From Desulfuromonas sp. SDB (GTDB taxonomy: Bacteria; SDB-A), in the NCBI GenBank assembly GCA_001412365.1, contig LKUE01000243.1, positions 1 to 9,678 on the forward strand: DNA of 9,678 bases, given 5' to 3'. The position numbers were made by a program, and so were the translations under genes. Below are positions 7,054 to 9,678 of the stretch, piece after piece (the stretch's first letter is position 1; every line of letters starts with the position of its first letter). The notes beneath the pieces were generated by a model. It was not told where the DNA came from. It was given only the letters and a program-made list of their open reading frames with translations, and did no database searches.

Positions 7054-8799
7054 ATGAGTAAAATTTCAATATCTATTAAAACCTATAAATCCAATGCTCA
7101 TGAATTCAATGAAGATCATGCCAGCTGGCAACTGCCTGAGGATCCGGAAAAATTTAATGAATTCGGAGTTCTATTTGTCTTAATTGACGGATACGGAGGC
7201 AGAAAATCCGCAGAAGTATCTTCCAATTATATTGCCCAGAATATTTTTGAGACTTACTTTTCAATAACCGGAAATATAACCACCAAAGATAGATTGATCC
7301 AAACATTTCATCTAGTTAATGAGAAATTCTACCGGAACTGGAAAGAAAATAAAGACCGCAGAGGCATTGGTGCTTCGGTAAGTTTAACCGTTTTAAAGTC
7401 GCATTCAGCGGTTGTTGCCAATGTTGGTGATTCAAGATGTTATCTCATCAGAAACCGCACCCTCAAGCAAATTACTGAAGATCATACTTGGATTGCCGAA
7501 CATCACGATGTCGCCCTTACCGACAGAAGTTTTAAAAATATTTTAACCCGTTCCTTAGGGTCTCAGCCCACGGTTAAAGTTGATGTTCACTCTATTAAAA
7601 TTAATCCTGATGATTTGTTTTTAATGATTACTGATGGAATCTATGATTTTGTAGATCAGCGTGAGGTCAGGGAAACAGCTCTTTACCGCCCTCCCGAAGA
7701 AGCCACTTCTTCGATAATTAATTATGCCATTCGAAATCAAAGTTCTGATAATGCAACCATTATGCTGGTTAAAATACCCGATATTCCTATATCCTACGAG
7801 AGCATACCTCAGAGTAAAATTGGAGCCAAGGAAGTGGAAGATCAGGCGGAAATTGAAAATATTGCCAGTAATCTTCAGCAGAAAACTGATCAAATTGAAC
7901 CTCCTGTTGATGAGGGGCAAGATGAATTTCAACAAACTACCTCTCCGGAAGATAAATCTTTCCCGGTAAAGAAATTTATAGGGGTACTGCTGTTATTTTT
8001 CCTGGCGGTAGTGTTGTTTTTGATATTTAATCCGTTTAGATCTAAAAACCATAGTGCCGGACCCATAGATCAAAATCAGGATACTGTTGTTTCCGCCCCG
8101 GATTCGGTCATCCGGGATTCAACCGGTTCCACCATTTTAAAATCAGACACCTGTTTGGATATCTTTTTAATCAATACCGCAAAAATTCAAGGATTAGCAA
8201 ATTCCTCCTGGAGTTATTTAAATCCTTATTTCTATCATTATGTGGACACTTCAGAAATTAGTTTAAATTATTTCCTTACCAATGGTTTCTCCTTTGACAG
8301 CTTAATCAGTGTCATTTATCAATACCAGCCGGTGGATTCCAACTATTCATATATTGACAGTTTACTGAATATTAATTTCAACGGATTCACCTTCAAAATT
8401 AAACCCCTGCACATTATTCTGGATGTAGGCAACGATCTTGAAAATACAGGTAATTTCATTGCCGATACTATCACTTTGGAAAATATTTATATGGATACGT
8501 TAAATATTGTCATTATCTCTAGATATCCTAATGATTCTGTTTCACTGAGATTAGCTGAACAATTGCAGAATAAAGACTTAAACAATATTTCTGTTAATAT
8601 TGCTGTAGTTATGGATCCAGTAGACACTGTGTTTCAAAATCAAACTAAAATTAGCAGCTCCCAGTATAATAGTATTATTGCACGATCTTTATCTTACTCA
8701 TTAGGATTGAATGCAGAAATGTACACTTGGGTAGATTCAATACCCAAATTGTTCTGGTGTTTAAATCAGGATTTTAGTATTCATCTGGAAAATCAATAA
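7054..8799 (+). CDS. Membrane-anchored PP2C-type Ser/Thr phosphatase with extracytoplasmic C-terminal domain
   Basis: 581 residues. The N-terminal 245 or so form a PP2C (PPM) catalytic domain that removes phosphate from Ser/Thr using two metal ions. Expected motifs are in order and metal ligands are present: NED with Asp21, IDGYGG with Asp45, GIGASV (104-109), NVGDSR (123-128), TEDH (141-144), LTRSLG (164-169), TDG with Asp194, and SDNAT with Asp232. An acidic Gln-rich linker leads to one membrane segment (about 308-327, VLLLFFLAVVLFLIF), then about 250 residues predicted outside the cytoplasm. That part is not recognised with confidence; LDIFLINTAKIQGLA and LNIVIISRY, each followed by a Leu-rich helix and an acidic end, vaguely recall LytR C-terminal domains, possibly twice. 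The ATG at 7054 is chosen over an in-frame TTG at 7024 because it follows the rpoD stop by one base and gives a proper N-terminus. Only a weak AGAGAG precedes it, so coupling to rpoD is likely. No kinase is in view. Confidence 0.88.
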   Translation: MSKISISIKTYKSNAHEFNEDHASWQLPEDPEKFNEFGVLFVLIDGYGGRKSAEVSSNYIAQNIFETYFSITGNITTKDRLIQTFHLVNEKFYRNWKENKDRRGIGASVSLTVLKSHSAVVANVGDSRCYLIRNRTLKQITEDHTWIAEHHDVALTDRSFKNILTRSLGSQPTVKVDVHSIKINPDDLFLMITDGIYDFVDQREVRETALYRPPEEATSSIINYAIRNQSSDNATIMLVKIPDIPISYESIPQSKIGAKEVEDQAEIENIASNLQQKTDQIEPPVDEGQDEFQQTTSPEDKSFPVKKFIGVLLLFFLAVVLFLIFNPFRSKNHSAGPIDQNQDTVVSAPDSVIRDSTGSTILKSDTCLDIFLINTAKIQGLANSSWSYLNPYFYHYVDTSEISLNYFLTNGFSFDSLISVIYQYQPVDSNYSYIDSLLNINFNGFTFKIKPLHIILDVGNDLENTGNFIADTITLENIYMDTLNIVIISRYPNDSVSLRLAEQLQNKDLNNISVNIAVVMDPVDTVFQNQTKISSSQYNSIIARSLSYSLGLNAEMYTWVDSIPKLFWCLNQDFSIHLENQ

Positions 8800-8804
8800 T
8801 TGAG

Positions 8805-8833
8805 TTGACACAGTAGTTTATAAATGATAACGT
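8805..8833 (+). promoter_or_regulatory. Candidate promoter of the lipoprotein-LysM operon
   Basis: A perfect TTGACA at 8805-8810 stands six bases after the phosphatase stop. At a 17-bp spacing lies TAACGT (8828-8833), which keeps the three most conserved -10 bases (T, A and final T); GATAAC (8826-8831) at 15 bp is an alternative. Start would be near 8840. No terminator separates this from the phosphatase gene, so some read-through is possible. Confidence 0.45.
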
Positions 8834-8840
8834 AAACATG

Positions 8841-8860
8841 CCTAAGGGTAATCAATTAGG
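8841..8860 (+). repeat. Short inverted repeat in the lipoprotein leader
   Basis: CCTAA (8841-8845) and TTAGG (8856-8860) are complementary across a 10-base interval. If transcription starts near 8840 the mRNA would begin with this weak stem-loop, a position where 5' hairpins can protect abundant envelope mRNAs. Alternatively it is a repressor site. Five pairs are little evidence. Confidence 0.25.
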
Positions 8861-8887
8861 TTAACTCTTTAAACGAGGAGGTAGTAC

Positions 8888-9148
8888 ATGAAGAAGCATC
8901 TAGCAGCTGTGATTGCTGGGGCAGCACTGCTAGCCACAGTCTCAGTTGGATGTGGTCCCAAAGGAGCTTCTAGAGAAACACTTGCCAGAATGAGAGAAGC
9001 TCAGGCTGAATGTGAAAGATTAAAACAAGAAGAAACTCAGCTTGAAAACCGTAAGCAGAGTCTAATGCAGCAGAAGGCTGATCTTACCGCTGAAATCCAG
9101 AGATTGGAAGAAAGACTCCGTGAACTTCAAGCTGAACGTGGGTTATAA
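8888..9148 (+). CDS. Small coiled-coil lipoprotein (Lpp-like architecture)
   Basis: 86 residues. A short basic start (MKKH), an Ala/Leu/Val-rich hydrophobic core and SVGC give a signal peptidase II site with the lipidated Cys at position 22; Gly-Pro-Lys follow, without an Asp at +2, so outer-membrane sorting would be expected in an E. coli-like Lol system. Nearly all the rest (about 28-84) is one charged heptad-type helix rich in Glu, Gln, Lys, Arg and Leu, predicted to form a coiled coil. The design recalls the Braun lipoprotein, but size and sequence do not identify it, and no C-terminal Lys for attachment to peptidoglycan is present (it ends ERGL). A strong AGGAGGT at 8876-8882 suggests high expression. 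The next gene, five codons' length away, supplies a LysM domain with its own coiled coil, so the two products may pair. Confidence 0.8.
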   Translation: MKKHLAAVIAGAALLATVSVGCGPKGASRETLARMREAQAECERLKQEETQLENRKQSLMQQKADLTAEIQRLEERLRELQAERGL

Positions 9149-9162
9149 AGGAGGTGGAGGAA

Positions 9163-9624
9163 ATGAGATCAAAAGCATTATTAATTAGTATTCTTCTTGG
9201 TCTGTTAGCCTTTTCAACTCTTTTTGCCCAAGAAAATTTAAGTGAAGAAGAAGCTTTGGCAAAGATCGCAGAATACGAGCAGTGCATAGCTGAAAAAACA
9301 CCTATTGTGGAAGCATTACGTGCTGAAGTAGCTGCTTTACAGGCTGAAGTGGATCAGTTGCTGGCCAGAAAAAGTGAATTAAATCGTCAGATAGCTGAAC
9401 TTACCAGAGCCCCTGAATATACTACTTACATAGTAAAAGAGGGTGACTGCTTATGGTGGATAGCTAAAAGAGAATATCAGCCTAGAGGACAGAGATGGTA
9501 CCTCTGGAAGATGATTTATGATGATAACAGAGATGTTATCGGAGCCAATCCCGATTTAATTCTGCCCAAGCAGCAATTCAGACTTAATCAAGATCAGAAT
9601 GTTTGGGAAAGATATCGTCAATAA
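9163..9624 (+). CDS. Secreted coiled-coil protein with C-terminal LysM peptidoglycan-binding domain
   Basis: 153 residues. The signal peptide (1-22) ends LFA, with predicted cleavage before Gln23. Residues of about 26-82 form a Glu/Ala/Leu-rich coiled coil, followed by a LysM module at about 88-141: YIVKEGDCLWWIAKREY, a Trp-containing helix (RWYLWKMIYDDN) and NPDLILPKQQF, matching the usual 'V..GD.LW.IA ... W..IY..N ... P..I.P...' pattern. LysM domains bind N-acetylglucosamine-containing glycans, so this protein probably holds on to peptidoglycan in the periplasm while the coiled coil binds a partner, likely the lipoprotein encoded just before. The ATG at 9163 is chosen over an in-frame GTG at 9154 because AAGGAGGT at 9148-9155 is then correctly spaced and the signal peptide starts properly. 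The ribosome binding site begins at the last base of the lipoprotein stop codon, a tight two-gene operon. Single Cys residues at 41 and 96 are of unknown role. Confidence 0.87.
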   Translation: MRSKALLISILLGLLAFSTLFAQENLSEEEALAKIAEYEQCIAEKTPIVEALRAEVAALQAEVDQLLARKSELNRQIAELTRAPEYTTYIVKEGDCLWWIAKREYQPRGQRWYLWKMIYDDNRDVIGANPDLILPKQQFRLNQDQNVWERYRQ

Positions 9625-9653
9625 CTGGCTAACTAATATCATTACACCCATTT

Positions 9654-9678
9654 AAAAAAAGGGGAGCTTTCTCCCCTT
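9654..9678. terminator. Intrinsic terminator hairpin after the LysM gene (cut by window end)
   Basis: AAGGGGAG (9659-9666) pairs with CTCCCCTT (9671-9678) around a CTTT loop. An A-run (9654-9660) precedes it, so on the minus strand the hairpin is followed by a U-tract; the plus-strand T-run has only its first bases inside the window. It probably ends the lipoprotein-LysM transcript and may work in both directions. Confidence 0.8.

Larger units (their letters stand above)
798..8799 (+). other. Extended macromolecular synthesis operon: rpsU-mutS2-dnaG-rpoD-PP2C
   Basis: Five genes on the same strand are separated by 28, 4, 108 and 1 bases. E. coli and relatives carry rpsU-dnaG-rpoD as one operon that links initiation of translation, replication and transcription. 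Here the same three genes keep that order, with mutS2 between rpsU and dnaG and a membrane phosphatase behind rpoD. The two short junctions (mutS2-dnaG and rpoD-phosphatase) have weak or no ribosome binding sites of their own, indicating translational coupling. Only the dnaG-rpoD gap has room for an internal promoter, and a good candidate is there. Confidence 0.75.

Noticed and set aside
7621-7969. Alternative-frame open frames across the phosphatase gene
   Set aside because: They overlap conserved PP2C motifs and the linker, with no start signals or family features.
9154-9162. GTG start for the LysM protein
   Set aside because: This GTG lies within the ribosome binding site that serves the ATG at 9163.
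1-9678. Mobile elements, CRISPR arrays, tRNA or rRNA genes
   Set aside because: No transposase, regular repeat-spacer pattern, attachment-type repeats or RNA gene structures were seen on either strand.

Overview
The window is an AT-rich bacterial chromosome segment dominated by housekeeping genes. A diderm (Gram-negative-type) envelope is suggested by a parvulin-like export chaperone, a lipoprotein and a periplasmic LysM protein. Genes use strong AGGAGG-type ribosome binding sites, which argues against typical Bacteroidota. Sigma-70 carries a long non-conserved insert between regions 1.2 and 2.1. An uncultured lineage near the FCB superphylum or a related candidate phylum would fit, but this is a weak inference because no taxonomic marker was searched.

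Layout. Positions 1-665 (minus strand) hold the 5' part of a secreted, degenerate parvulin/SurA-like protein that runs off the left edge. Positions 666-936 are an AT-rich divergent intergenic region with a promoter candidate for each direction, a direct repeat and a weak leader hairpin. From 937 to 8799 five plus-strand genes are tightly packed: rpsU (ribosomal protein bS21), mutS2, dnaG (primase), rpoD (primary sigma factor) and a membrane-anchored PP2C-type phosphatase. This is the rpsU-dnaG-rpoD 'macromolecular synthesis' operon known from E. coli, with mutS2 inserted between rpsU and dnaG and a phosphatase appended directly behind rpoD. A second promoter candidate with the same architecture as the operon promoter lies in the 108-bp dnaG-rpoD gap.

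Positions 8800-8887 contain a promoter candidate for a second, small operon: an 86-residue coiled-coil lipoprotein followed by a 153-residue secreted coiled-coil/LysM protein. Together they look like an outer-membrane-to-peptidoglycan anchoring pair. The window ends in the hairpin of an intrinsic terminator.

Points most worth following up are the expanded macromolecular synthesis operon, a perfect 16-bp inverted repeat early in mutS2 that could set the bS21:downstream ratio, the phosphatase with an extracytoplasmic domain translationally coupled to rpoD, ATPase-motif deviations in MutS2, a C9 tract in mutS2, and the lipoprotein/LysM pair. No mobile element, CRISPR array, tRNA or rRNA was seen.
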